This document shows positions 26,607-34,726 of a DNA stretch of 64,000 nucleotides, one piece after another (within the stretch, counting starts at the first letter, position 1; every line of letters starts with the position of its first letter). The notes under the pieces are model-generated. The model searched no databases. It worked only from the letters and a program-made list of their open reading frames with translations, and had not been told where the DNA came from. This stretch comes from an uncultured Alphaproteobacteria bacterium (lineage in GTDB: Bacteria; Pseudomonadota; Alphaproteobacteria; Puniceispirillales; UBA1172), in assembly GCA_958431225.1 (NCBI GenBank), contig OY288107.1, positions 1,019,501 through 1,083,500 on the forward strand. The letters run 5' to 3'. The translations under genes were made by a program, and so were the position numbers.

Positions 26607-27047
26607 ATGATGCGGTTTTTTGAGCGATTGGTGGCGGTTGAGATTGATTCTTCTGCTTCGGATGAGGAGAATTTGCGGTTAGCGGCGGTGGCTTTGATGT
26701 TTCGGGCTTTGTTGGTTGATGGGGTTGTGGATGCGGCGGAGGAGGTTATGATTCGGCGTATTGTTGAGGATGAATTTGGGCTTACGCCGCATGAGGTGGA
26801 TCAGTTGTTGGCGGATGCGAGTGCGAGTGCTGATGCGGCGCCTGATCTTTATGGTTGGATTAAGTTGATTAATGGTCATTATAGCCATGAGGAAAAATGT
26901 TATTTGCTGGAGAAACTTTGGCAGGTGGTGTTGGCGGATGGGGTTGTTGATGCGCATGAGGCTAGTTTGATGCGGAAGGTGGCGGGGTTGATTTATGTTA
27001 GCGACCGTGATTCTGCTGAGGCGCGCCGTCGCGCGTTGATGGCTTGA
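26607..27047 (+). CDS. TerB-family tellurite-resistance-like protein
   Basis: 146 residues with two helical repeats each containing the acidic metal-binding pattern of TerB-like domains: ALLVDGVVDAAEEVMIRRIVEDEFG and VVLADGVVDAHEASLMRKVAGLIYVSDRD. Such small acidic helical proteins occur widely and their usual role is unclear; TerB itself belongs to a tellurite and phage resistance module that is not present here. The ATG at 26607 has AGGAAGGTGA upstream; the next codon is also ATG. Confidence 0.85.
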   Translation: MMRFFERLVAVEIDSSASDEENLRLAAVALMFRALLVDGVVDAAEEVMIRRIVEDEFGLTPHEVDQLLADASASADAAPDLYGWIKLINGHYSHEEKCYLLEKLWQVVLADGVVDAHEASLMRKVAGLIYVSDRDSAEARRRALMA

Positions 27048-27096
27048 ATTTTTTGTGCAAATAAAGTAGGAATGGGTTATGGAAAGGGGACTTGTT

Positions 27097-28533
27097 ATGA
27101 AAAATTTGCAATTCTATATTGATGGTGCTTGGGTCGCGCCCATTACGCCTGAGGTTATTGATGTTATCAATCCGGCTAATGAGGAAGTGGTGGGGCAGGT
27201 TAGTGCTGGGTCGGCTGCTGATGTTGATCGGGCTGTTGTTGCGGCATCTAAGGCTTTTGTTAGTTATGCGCGTACTAGTGTTAAGGAACGGGTGGAGCTG
27301 CTTACGGCGGTGCGTGAGGAATATAAGCGGCGGTTTGATGATGTTGCGCATGCGATTATGGTGGAGATGGGGGCGCCGACTACGCTGGCACAGGGGGGGC
27401 AGACGGCTACTGGGTTGAGCCATCTCAAAACGGCTATTCGTGTGTTGGAAGCGCATCAGTTTGAATTTACGCATGAATCTACTCAGGGTGAGTTTTTGAT
27501 TCGCCATGAGCCTATTGGGGTTTGTGGGCTGATTACCCCTTGGAATTGGCCGATCAATCAGGTGATGGCGAAATTGGCGCCGTGTTTGGGGGCGGGATGT
27601 ACGGCTATTTTGAAGCCTAGCGAGATCGCGCCTTTATCGTCTATGGTGGTGGCGGAAATTTGCCACGATGCTGGGGTGCCTCAAGGCGTGTTTAATTTGG
27701 TTAATGGCTATGGGCCGGTGGTGGGTGAGGCGATGAGCGCGCATCCTGATATTGCTTTCATGTCCTTTACCGGCTCAACCCGCGGCGGGGCGGCGGTGGC
27801 GAAAACCTCTGCCGATAGTGTTAAGCGGGTGGCACAGGAACTTGGGGGCAAATCGCCTAACATTATTCTGGACGATGCCGGATTCGCCGAAGCCGTGGCA
27901 CGAGGGACGTTGGGGGTGATGGAAAATTCCGGGCAGTCGTGTAATGCACCGACACGCATGTTGGTGCCGGCAGCGCGCCATGATGAAGCCCTAGAAATCG
28001 CCAAAAAAGCTGCCGAATCGGTGGTGGTGGGCGACCCGACTAGTGCTGATACGACCATGGGACCGGTGGTTAGCGAAGCGCAATTTGATAAAATCCAAGG
28101 GCTGATTCAGCAAGGTGTCGATGAAGGGGCGACGGTGGTGACTGGCGGTGGCGGGCGTCCTGATGGTTTTAATCGCGGTTATTTCGTGCGCCCGACGGTG
28201 TTTGGGCATGTGGATAATGATATGGCGATTGCGCGTGAGGAAATTTTTGGCCCGGTGCTGGCGGTGCTGTCGTATCAATCGCGCGATGAGGCGATTGAGA
28301 TTGCTAATGATACCGATTACGGGCTGTCGGCTTATGTTTCGGGGGATAGCGCCAATAAGGAGGCGTTGCTGGATTATGCGCGCGAAATTCGGGCGGGGCA
28401 GGTGCATATCAATTATGCGGGGGGCGGCACCGATGCGCCTTTTGGCGGCTATAAGCAATCGGGCAATGGACGCGAGAAAGCCGAATGGGGCTTTGAAGAA
28501 TATCTTGAAGTTAAAGCCGTTCTTGGAGCCTAA
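27097..28533 (+). CDS. Aldehyde dehydrogenase family protein
   Basis: 478 residues of NAD(P)-dependent aldehyde dehydrogenase. Catalytic residues are in place: Asn in TPWNWPINQVM, Glu in ELGGKSPNIIL and the nucleophilic Cys in NSGQSCNAPTRM; the C-terminal FGGYKQSGNGREKAEWG is also family-typical. The substrate is unknown. The start at 27097 follows AAGGGG; an in-frame ATG at 27079 preceded by TAGGA is an alternative. It is separated from terB by 49 bases, so co-transcription is possible. Confidence 0.9.
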   Translation: MKNLQFYIDGAWVAPITPEVIDVINPANEEVVGQVSAGSAADVDRAVVAASKAFVSYARTSVKERVELLTAVREEYKRRFDDVAHAIMVEMGAPTTLAQGGQTATGLSHLKTAIRVLEAHQFEFTHESTQGEFLIRHEPIGVCGLITPWNWPINQVMAKLAPCLGAGCTAILKPSEIAPLSSMVVAEICHDAGVPQGVFNLVNGYGPVVGEAMSAHPDIAFMSFTGSTRGGAAVAKTSADSVKRVAQELGGKSPNIILDDAGFAEAVARGTLGVMENSGQSCNAPTRMLVPAARHDEALEIAKKAAESVVVGDPTSADTTMGPVVSEAQFDKIQGLIQQGVDEGATVVTGGGGRPDGFNRGYFVRPTVFGHVDNDMAIAREEIFGPVLAVLSYQSRDEAIEIANDTDYGLSAYVSGDSANKEALLDYAREIRAGQVHINYAGGGTDAPFGGYKQSGNGREKAEWGFEEYLEVKAVLGA

Positions 28534-28541
28534 GGCTCAGC

Positions 28542-29747
28542 CTAATCATAGAGATAATCGCGGGTGATGGGGACGATGCCTTTTTTCTTGGTCAGCTGGA
28601 TTTGATAGACGACATTATGTTTATGGCTGAACGTCGCTTCGCATGCGGCTAGGTAAAATTCCCATAACCGACAAAAACGTTCGTCAAACATGGCTAGTGC
28701 TTCAGCGCGTTTTTCTAGGAAACGTTGGCGCCAATGGTATAGGGTTTTGGCGTAATGGTCGTGCCAGACTTCAATATCGGTGACGCGTAAATTGGTGGCT
28801 TCGATGCTTGCCATGATTTCGGATAATTGCGGGATATAGCCCCCGGGGAAAATATATTTGGCGATGAAGGGGTCGGAGCCGCGTGAGGCTTTGGTGGTGC
28901 CGATGGTGTGGATGAGGGCGATGCCGTCCTCGGCTAATAGGCGTTCTACGCCTTGAAAATAGGTGGGGAATTGGCGTTTGCCGACATGTTCAAACATGCC
29001 GACGGAAACGATGCGGTCGTAGCATCCGGTCTCATCGCGGTAATCGCGGAGGGCGAATTTTACGGGTAGGTTGCTGTCTTTGAGGCGGGTGGAGGCTTGT
29101 TGGAGTTGCTGTTGCGATAAGGTGATGCCGGTGACATGCGCGCCATAATCGCTGGCGAGGGTTTTTGCCATGCCCCCCCATCCGCAACCGATATCAAGGA
29201 CGCTTGCCCCGCGGGTATTTGCCCCCCGTTCAAGGCGCAGTTTTTTGATGATATGGGCTTTTTTGGCGCGTTGGGCGGCGTCTAGGTCGGTGTTATCATT
29301 GGGGAAATAGCCGCACGAATACTGCATATCTTCGTCCAAGAATAAACGATAAAATGCGTTGCCTAGATCGTAATGGACGTGGATATTGTGGGCGGATTGC
29401 GATTTGCGCCAGCCGTCTTTTTGCCATAACAGGCATTGTTGGAAAAACGCCGTCCATTTGGCGAGGCGCATTTCGGGGATGGTGGTGGTGCTGTGGATGA
29501 GGCGTTTGAGTACCTCAAAGATGTCGCCGTCACGGATAGTGAGGTCGCCCCCGGCATAGGCTTCACCCAAGGCAAGGCTAGGCGAAAACGGCAGACGCAA
29601 AATCACCCGCCAACGCGCAAAATGCAAGGTAGGCGCACCTGATTCGGCAGAAAACAAAACCCGCCCATTAGGCAGGACAACCCCCAACCCTGACGCTTCC
29701 GCTGTCGCACCAATCTGATTTTTGAACCAAGTTTCAAGCATAGTCAA
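28542..29747 (-). CDS. cfa: Cyclopropane-fatty-acyl-phospholipid synthase
   Basis: 401 residues. The SAM-binding motif VLDIGCGWGGMAKTLASDYGAHVTGITLS, the NHYDLGNAFY-type segment (HVHYDLGNAFYRLFLDEDMQYSCGYF) and the C-terminal EVWHDHYAKTLYHWRQRF are characteristic of CFA synthase, which methylenates unsaturated acyl chains of membrane phospholipids, usually in stationary phase or stress. It converges with the aldehyde dehydrogenase gene nine bases away. Its first 170 bases have the opposite G/T bias to the rest of the gene. Confidence 0.94.
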   Translation of the reverse strand: MTMLETWFKNQIGATAEASGLGVVLPNGRVLFSAESGAPTLHFARWRVILRLPFSPSLALGEAYAGGDLTIRDGDIFEVLKRLIHSTTTIPEMRLAKWTAFFQQCLLWQKDGWRKSQSAHNIHVHYDLGNAFYRLFLDEDMQYSCGYFPNDNTDLDAAQRAKKAHIIKKLRLERGANTRGASVLDIGCGWGGMAKTLASDYGAHVTGITLSQQQLQQASTRLKDSNLPVKFALRDYRDETGCYDRIVSVGMFEHVGKRQFPTYFQGVERLLAEDGIALIHTIGTTKASRGSDPFIAKYIFPGGYIPQLSEIMASIEATNLRVTDIEVWHDHYAKTLYHWRQRFLEKRAEALAMFDERFCRLWEFYLAACEATFSHKHNVVYQIQLTKKKGIVPITRDYLYD

Positions 29748-29761
29748 TAATCACTCTACTG

Positions 29762-29822
29762 CACCAAAAATGCGCTCCACGGCGCTCCGTGGCGCCCCGC
29801 CGCGCTCGGTGGCGCCCGCCGC
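29762..29822. repeat. Degenerate copy of the dispersed repeat arm (copy R6)
   Basis: Begins ACCAAAAATGCGCTCC like the right arms of R2 and R3, then carries CCACGGCGCTCCGTGG, a 6-bp hairpin also found (inverted) at 55417-55438, then GCCGCGCTCGG. It is rearranged compared with the intact copies. It separates cfa from the restriction-modification pair. Confidence 0.55.
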
Positions 29823-29930
29823 GTAGGCGACATTATGCCCTAAATTTTGTGTTTTATGCAATAATTTTTTTATTGACCGCAAGTGGAATGATTGGCATTG
29901 TGTTCTGGGCTACGGGGGATTGGTGGTATT

Positions 29931-30494
29931 ATGAATTTAGTGCCTTATTTTGCGCATTATGATGCTTTTTTGGATGTCGCCATTAGTAAGGCAAAGACAA
30001 AAGGTTCTGGTGGGGCGGTGCGGGCGCAAACCGGAAAATTGGTCGAATCATTGGCGGAATTGATATGGGCAACAGAAACAAAAGGCACGGTGAAGAAAGA
30101 AAGTTATCAAATCAGCAATCCGGTAGGGGATAAGTTGCAGTTTTCCGTTGATAAGCATTGCTATAGCGTGAATGGAAAATTGAAATTGATTTTAGAATGT
30201 AAAGCCTATCTTGATCGGTGTTTTTTGGCGCGCGCCGATCATGATATTTCCATGATAAAATTAGGGCTAGGTAGGGAAAATAGAGGGGTAAAATTTGGTA
30301 TATTAGCACTTGAAAATGCGGCGGCGGATGATGCGCTCAATTTTTATTTGGGGCATAATAACATTGATGAGATATTTTTTCTGTTGGATGGGAAAAGAAC
30401 CTCATCAAAACCCATTTGGGATGAAGCGCATAGGAAATCAATGAATCCACAATTATTGAAGGAGTTTGTCGGCTATGTGCAAAAACTCAAATAG
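29931..30494 (+). CDS. Probable type II restriction endonuclease partner of the adjacent methyltransferase
   Basis: 187 residues, not closely recognised by motif alone. A PD-(D/E)xK-like core is visible: Asp in FSVDKHCYSV followed, about 15 residues later, by LILECKAYL (ExK), as in many type II endonucleases. The gene overlaps the DNA methyltransferase by 20 bases and is on the same strand, the usual small R-M layout. Sequence is A+T-richer than its neighbours. The ATG at 29931 has GGTGG just upstream; a longer frame to 29892 lacks this support. Function as a restriction enzyme is inferred from context. Confidence 0.65.
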   Translation: MNLVPYFAHYDAFLDVAISKAKTKGSGGAVRAQTGKLVESLAELIWATETKGTVKKESYQISNPVGDKLQFSVDKHCYSVNGKLKLILECKAYLDRCFLARADHDISMIKLGLGRENRGVKFGILALENAAADDALNFYLGHNNIDEIFFLLDGKRTSSKPIWDEAHRKSMNPQLLKEFVGYVQKLK

Positions 30495-31269
30495 GCTTTT
30501 TCATGGGGATTGTCTCAATGAACTGGCAAAACTTGGCACAAATACGGTTGATTTGATATTGACCGATTTTCCTTATGGCGTATTAAATCCTAGAAATGAA
30601 TGGGATAAAGTGCCTGACCTATCGGTTTTATGGAAGCAATTTGATAGGGTGTCCAAGCCTAATACAGCCGTCATCACCACGGCAAAACAGCCTTTCACTT
30701 CACAAATTATTATGAGCAATTTGGACGATTTTAAGTATTGCCTTGTTTGGGAGAAATCCAAGGCAACCGGGTATCTGAATGCAAAAAAGATGCCTCTGGT
30801 GGCGCATGAGGATATTGTTGTTTTCTATAAAAAACTGCCGACATATAATCCGCAAATGACTTACGGCAAACCATATAACAAAGGCACAGCCATCAGAGAC
30901 ACCGAAGCTTACGCCAAACAGGATAAAGCCATTGAAGTCAAGAGTGCGGGTAGCCGCTACCCACGAAGCGTTGTCTATTTTAGGACGGCAGAAAGTGAAG
31001 GAAAATTGCATCCTACACAAAAACCATTGGCTTTATTTGAATGGCTATTACGCACATATTCAAACCCCGGTGATGTCGTATTGGACCCGTTTATGGGTTC
31101 AGGCACAACTGGGGTGGCGGCCATGAAGCACAATAGAAATTTTATTGGCATTGAAAAGGCAAAACACTATTTCGTTATAGCAGATAAGCGGATTAACCAA
31201 GATAAACCTGTGCGCGCCTTTGCAACGGCAACAAAAGATGCGCCATTTCCGCTTTTGGAAAATATCTAA
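30475..31269 (+). CDS. Site-specific DNA methyltransferase (beta-class, N4/N6 amino-methylating)
   Basis: 264 residues with catalytic motif IV first (TDFPYG at about residues 30-35) and the SAM-binding motif I late (DPFMGSGTT, about residues 204-212), the beta-class order. LHPTQKP and FIGIEK are also typical. Motif IV is unusual: the consensus is (D/N/S)PP(Y/F), here D-F-P-Y. It overlaps the presumed endonuclease gene and probably protects the host DNA from it. Recognition site unknown. Start at the ATG 30475; the upstream TTG-initiated frame is less likely. Confidence 0.87.
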   Translation: MCKNSNRLFHGDCLNELAKLGTNTVDLILTDFPYGVLNPRNEWDKVPDLSVLWKQFDRVSKPNTAVITTAKQPFTSQIIMSNLDDFKYCLVWEKSKATGYLNAKKMPLVAHEDIVVFYKKLPTYNPQMTYGKPYNKGTAIRDTEAYAKQDKAIEVKSAGSRYPRSVVYFRTAESEGKLHPTQKPLALFEWLLRTYSNPGDVVLDPFMGSGTTGVAAMKHNRNFIGIEKAKHYFVIADKRINQDKPVRAFATATKDAPFPLLENI

Positions 31270-31444
31270 ACATGTAATAATACAACCACTTAAAGCGTTT
31301 TTTGCTGTGCTTGGTGTGCGTAGGGGGCATAAGCAGGATGGGTTGGGCTTTTGGGTATGTATAAATAAAGCATGAATTTCGTTAAGATTCAATAGACACT
31401 ATGCTGATTTTATGCTATCGCATCTCATCACTGAAAGGGGATGT

Positions 31445-31488
31445 TGCCAAGGGATCTTTGCCTAAATGTTTTTTTTATTTGCTTGGCA
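31445..31488. other. Inverted repeat upstream of the type I secretion operon
   Basis: TGCCAAG at 31445-31451 and its inverse CTTGGCA at 31482-31488, about 100 bases before the tolC-like gene in a 260-base gene-free gap. It could be an operator or half sites for a regulator of the secretion operon, or chance. The rest of the gap shows no gene. Confidence 0.25.
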
Positions 31489-31583
31489 TCTAGTATTCTC
31501 GAAACAACATACCATATTTCGTAAGAGATTTTATGGCAATTAAGCGCGAAAAGGGCGAAATAGCGCGGAAACGGAGACTAATT

Positions 31584-32933
31584 ATGTTATCACCTGCGAT
31601 GAGATATTGTGTTAAATCGGGGCGGTTAAAATTTGGCGGGGCGTTGATTGCTTCGGCTTTTTTTGCTGTTAGCGGGATTCACGCACAAGAATATAACAGC
31701 GTTGAGGATTCGATTCACCAAAATCCGGTGGTGCAACAACAACGCGCCAATGTCTGTCAAGCACGCAGCCGTTTTGACCAAGCGCGCGCACAACAACTGC
31801 CGAGTATGAATTTTTCGGTGTCCGGCGGGCAGTCTATTGTTAAAAATGTTGATGAAGGGCCGCGGCGGATTGGTAATGATTTTGCCCGCGACCGTGCTTT
31901 GAATAATACCGCGATTGATGGGGTGTTTCGCGTCACGCAATCGCTTTATGATGGGCAACGTGCCGAGATGGGTAAGCGCATCGCTAGAAATCAAGGCGAT
32001 GCGGCGCGGCTTTCGGTGGTTGCCGAAACCGAAACGGCGGCGGCGGATATTTTGACGGTGGGGCTTGAATACCATCTGCAAAATCAACTCAAAGCGCATT
32101 GGCAGGGCTATCGGCGTGTGCTTGGGGAAATTACCCAACGTATCAAAGAGCGCGTGGAATTGGGGGCGGGGCGTGTTAGCGATTTGCGCGAGGCACGGCT
32201 CATGGAATTGGAATTGGAAGTCGGCGAATCACAAGCCGACCGCCAACTTGAGCTGATTGAACGCGAAATGGAAGCGCGGTTTCGCTTAACGCCCGAATTG
32301 GTGATGCCGTTTTTTGAACGTTATTTGTCTTTGCGCGTGGATGAAGTGCCGGTGGTGGAAAGCGAATCAATCCGTCTGGTTAAGCGCATTGATTTAGACC
32401 TTGAAAATATCGGTTATGAAAAACGCCAATTAAAAGGCGAATTGCAACCCGACCTCAGTTTGCAGCTAGACACGACATTCTTTGATGTTGATGATTTCAG
32501 CAATGAATATGAGATGACCGGACGTTTGCAAATGAGTTTCCCTATTTTTGATGGCGGCAGCAATAAAGCCCGCCAAAACGAAGCCGATTGGCGGCATCGG
32601 GGTCTGCTATCGGAACGGGCGAGCCTGATTCGCAACCATACCTCTACCACCCAACGCGCGCTTTCGGATTATCGCCAAGCCACCGAGACTTTGAACGATA
32701 TTGACGCACAGCTGGTGGAAATGCGCCAACGTTTTGAAGCCCTGCAAGCCCGCGAGGGACAGACGCAATCGGACCCCTTATCTATCGCGCGGCTGGTTAT
32801 TGAAATCGCACAAGCCGAAGCCGGACGCATCAATAATGAATTGAACCGCGAGTTGAGTGTATTACAGGGGATATTCTTTGCCGACCAACTCGGAGACCTA
32901 TTAGCATTACATGAAGGAGAGCCAACATGCTGA
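31584..32933 (+). CDS. TolC-family outer-membrane channel protein of a type I secretion system
   Basis: 449 residues from the ATG at 31584 (466 from 31533, which is also in frame). It has a signal peptide ending SGIHAQEY, then two long helix-rich halves typical of OEP/TolC trimers, with Gln/Arg/Glu-rich coiled-coil stretches such as RARQQLPSMNFSVSGGQS and LQMSFPIFDGGSNKARQNEA near the two outer-membrane strands. It overlaps the ABC gene by seven bases, and the HlyD-like adaptor follows, so it is the outer-membrane part of a complete export channel. The secreted protein is not next door. Confidence 0.88.
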   Translation: MLSPAMRYCVKSGRLKFGGALIASAFFAVSGIHAQEYNSVEDSIHQNPVVQQQRANVCQARSRFDQARAQQLPSMNFSVSGGQSIVKNVDEGPRRIGNDFARDRALNNTAIDGVFRVTQSLYDGQRAEMGKRIARNQGDAARLSVVAETETAAADILTVGLEYHLQNQLKAHWQGYRRVLGEITQRIKERVELGAGRVSDLREARLMELELEVGESQADRQLELIEREMEARFRLTPELVMPFFERYLSLRVDEVPVVESESIRLVKRIDLDLENIGYEKRQLKGELQPDLSLQLDTTFFDVDDFSNEYEMTGRLQMSFPIFDGGSNKARQNEADWRHRGLLSERASLIRNHTSTTQRALSDYRQATETLNDIDAQLVEMRQRFEALQAREGQTQSDPLSIARLVIEIAQAEAGRINNELNRELSVLQGIFFADQLGDLLALHEGEPTC

Positions 32934-34726
32934 AACCCCAAACAGCAAATGGGTTAGTTAAGGCGGATGCTGTGCCAAAAAACAGCACCGCCACTAATAC
33001 CGATAACAACAAGGACGAGCATTGGTTCTGGAAATACATCAAGGAAAACCGCCGCGTCTATTACCAAGTGATTGTCGCATCGGTTTTGATCAACCTATTC
33101 GCACTGGTGTCGTCTTTGTATATTATGACGGTTTATGACCGCGTCATCCCGAATAACGCGATTGCCTCGCTGATTACCCTGACCATTATTATGATTATTG
33201 TCATGGCGTTTGATTTCACGTTGAAGATTTTGCGGGGGATGTTTGTTGATCATGCGAGTTCGCAAGTGGATCGGCGTGTGTCGGCGGATTTATTCAATAA
33301 AATTTCAAGCCACAATGTCAAAATGTCAAAACAAGCCACGGGGGCGGTGGCTAATACCGTGCGCGATTTTGAATTGCTCAAAGAAGTCATCGGCTCGGCG
33401 AGTTTCACCGTGTTTGCCGATTTGCCGTTTATTTTCCTGTTCATTTTTGTGCTGTTTTATATTGGCGGTCCGGTCGCAACGGTGCCGGCGTTGATTGTGC
33501 CGATTGTGATTATTTTCGGGCTGATTCTGCAGCCCCTCATGCGCAAATTGTCCGAGATGAGCGCGGCGCAAGGGAAATCTAAACAGGCGGTGATGGTGGA
33601 ATTGCTGTCTATGTTGGAGACCGTCAAAACCGTGCGCGGGATTTCTATTTTGCGTAATCGTTGGTATCAAGGGGTGCTTAATCAAGGCACATCGCAACGC
33701 CGTAGCCGTTTCACCACGCAACTCGCCACGCATTTTACGCAATTGGGGCAACAAGCCTCGCAGGTGGGGATTGTTGTTTGGGGGGTGTTTTTGATTGCTA
33801 GCGGTAATCTGACTATGGGGCAGCTGATTGCGTGCGTGATTCTATCCGGGCGGACTTTGGCACCTTTGGGGCAGATTACCGGTTTGCTCGGGCGCTTTAA
33901 CCAAGCGGTGACCGCGTATAAAAGCCTGTCGGAAGTCATGAACACCGTCACCGAAGAAGAAGAACGCGCCGATTTGATTAAGCGCGAGACCTTAGAGGGC
34001 AATATCACTTTCAAAAGCGTGTCCTTGACCTATGAGGGGCGCAATGAGCCGACCTTGAAAGAATGCAATTTTAGCATCAAAACCGGCGAGCGCGTGGCGG
34101 TGCTGGGGCGGATTGGTTCGGGCAAATCTACTCTGTTGGGGCTGATTGCTGGGGTGCATCAAGCGACTTCCGGGGCGGTGATGCTGGATGATGCCGATAT
34201 TCGCAATCTGCGCCATGAGGATATTCGCAACAATATCGGCGTGGTGTTGCAGAACCCGTTGCTGTTTTCCGGCACGATCCGCGAGAATCTATTGATGGGC
34301 AACCCCGATGCTAGTGATGAGCAATTATTGAAAGCCGCCGAAATGTCAGGGGCGGGGGCGTTTATTGGTGTGCTTCCCAATGGTTTTGATTTCGTGCTGT
34401 CCGAACGTGGGCAGGAATTATCGGCGGGGATGCGCCAATCTTTGGCGATTGCACGCGCGATGATTGGCGACCCGGCGATTTATTTGATGGATGAGCCGAC
34501 CTCATCAATGGATAGCAACACCGAGATGGCGATTGTGCGCCAGCTTGATGCCGCTACCAAAGGCAAGACCGCCATTTTCGTCACCCACCGCGGACCTTTG
34601 GTCAGTTTCGTCGATCGCATTATGATTGTCGAAGCCGGACAGATTGTCATTGATGGTCCGCGCGATGCTGTGCTTAACAAATTGAAAGAATCCGCTAACG
34701 CGGCACAATCCGGAGCCCAACAATGA
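32927..34726 (+). CDS. Type I secretion system ABC transporter (permease-ATPase)
   Basis: 599 residues: five to six membrane helices (about residues 40-300) followed by one nucleotide-binding domain with Walker A GRIGSGKST, Q-loop region and Walker B IYLMDEPTSSMD. The ABC signature is a variant, LSAGMRQSLAIARAM instead of LSGGQ. There is no N-terminal C39 peptidase domain, so it does not cleave a leader; it resembles the RTX/adhesin exporters. Start ATG at 32927 after GGAGAG. It overlaps the HlyD gene by four bases. Confidence 0.92.
   Translation: MLKPQTANGLVKADAVPKNSTATNTDNNKDEHWFWKYIKENRRVYYQVIVASVLINLFALVSSLYIMTVYDRVIPNNAIASLITLTIIMIIVMAFDFTLKILRGMFVDHASSQVDRRVSADLFNKISSHNVKMSKQATGAVANTVRDFELLKEVIGSASFTVFADLPFIFLFIFVLFYIGGPVATVPALIVPIVIIFGLILQPLMRKLSEMSAAQGKSKQAVMVELLSMLETVKTVRGISILRNRWYQGVLNQGTSQRRSRFTTQLATHFTQLGQQASQVGIVVWGVFLIASGNLTMGQLIACVILSGRTLAPLGQITGLLGRFNQAVTAYKSLSEVMNTVTEEEERADLIKRETLEGNITFKSVSLTYEGRNEPTLKECNFSIKTGERVAVLGRIGSGKSTLLGLIAGVHQATSGAVMLDDADIRNLRHEDIRNNIGVVLQNPLLFSGTIRENLLMGNPDASDEQLLKAAEMSGAGAFIGVLPNGFDFVLSERGQELSAGMRQSLAIARAMIGDPAIYLMDEPTSSMDSNTEMAIVRQLDAATKGKTAIFVTHRGPLVSFVDRIMIVEAGQIVIDGPRDAVLNKLKESANAAQSGAQQ

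Noticed and set aside
30466..31269. TTG start at 30466 for the methyltransferase
   Set aside because: The ATG at 30475 begins nearer to the conserved RLFHGDCLNEL segment and gives the normal length.
31445..31488. A full promoter or regulon site before the tolC-like gene
   Set aside because: The inverted repeat is only 7 bases with a 30-base spacer; no convincing -35/-10 pair could be fitted, so it is listed only as a weak site.
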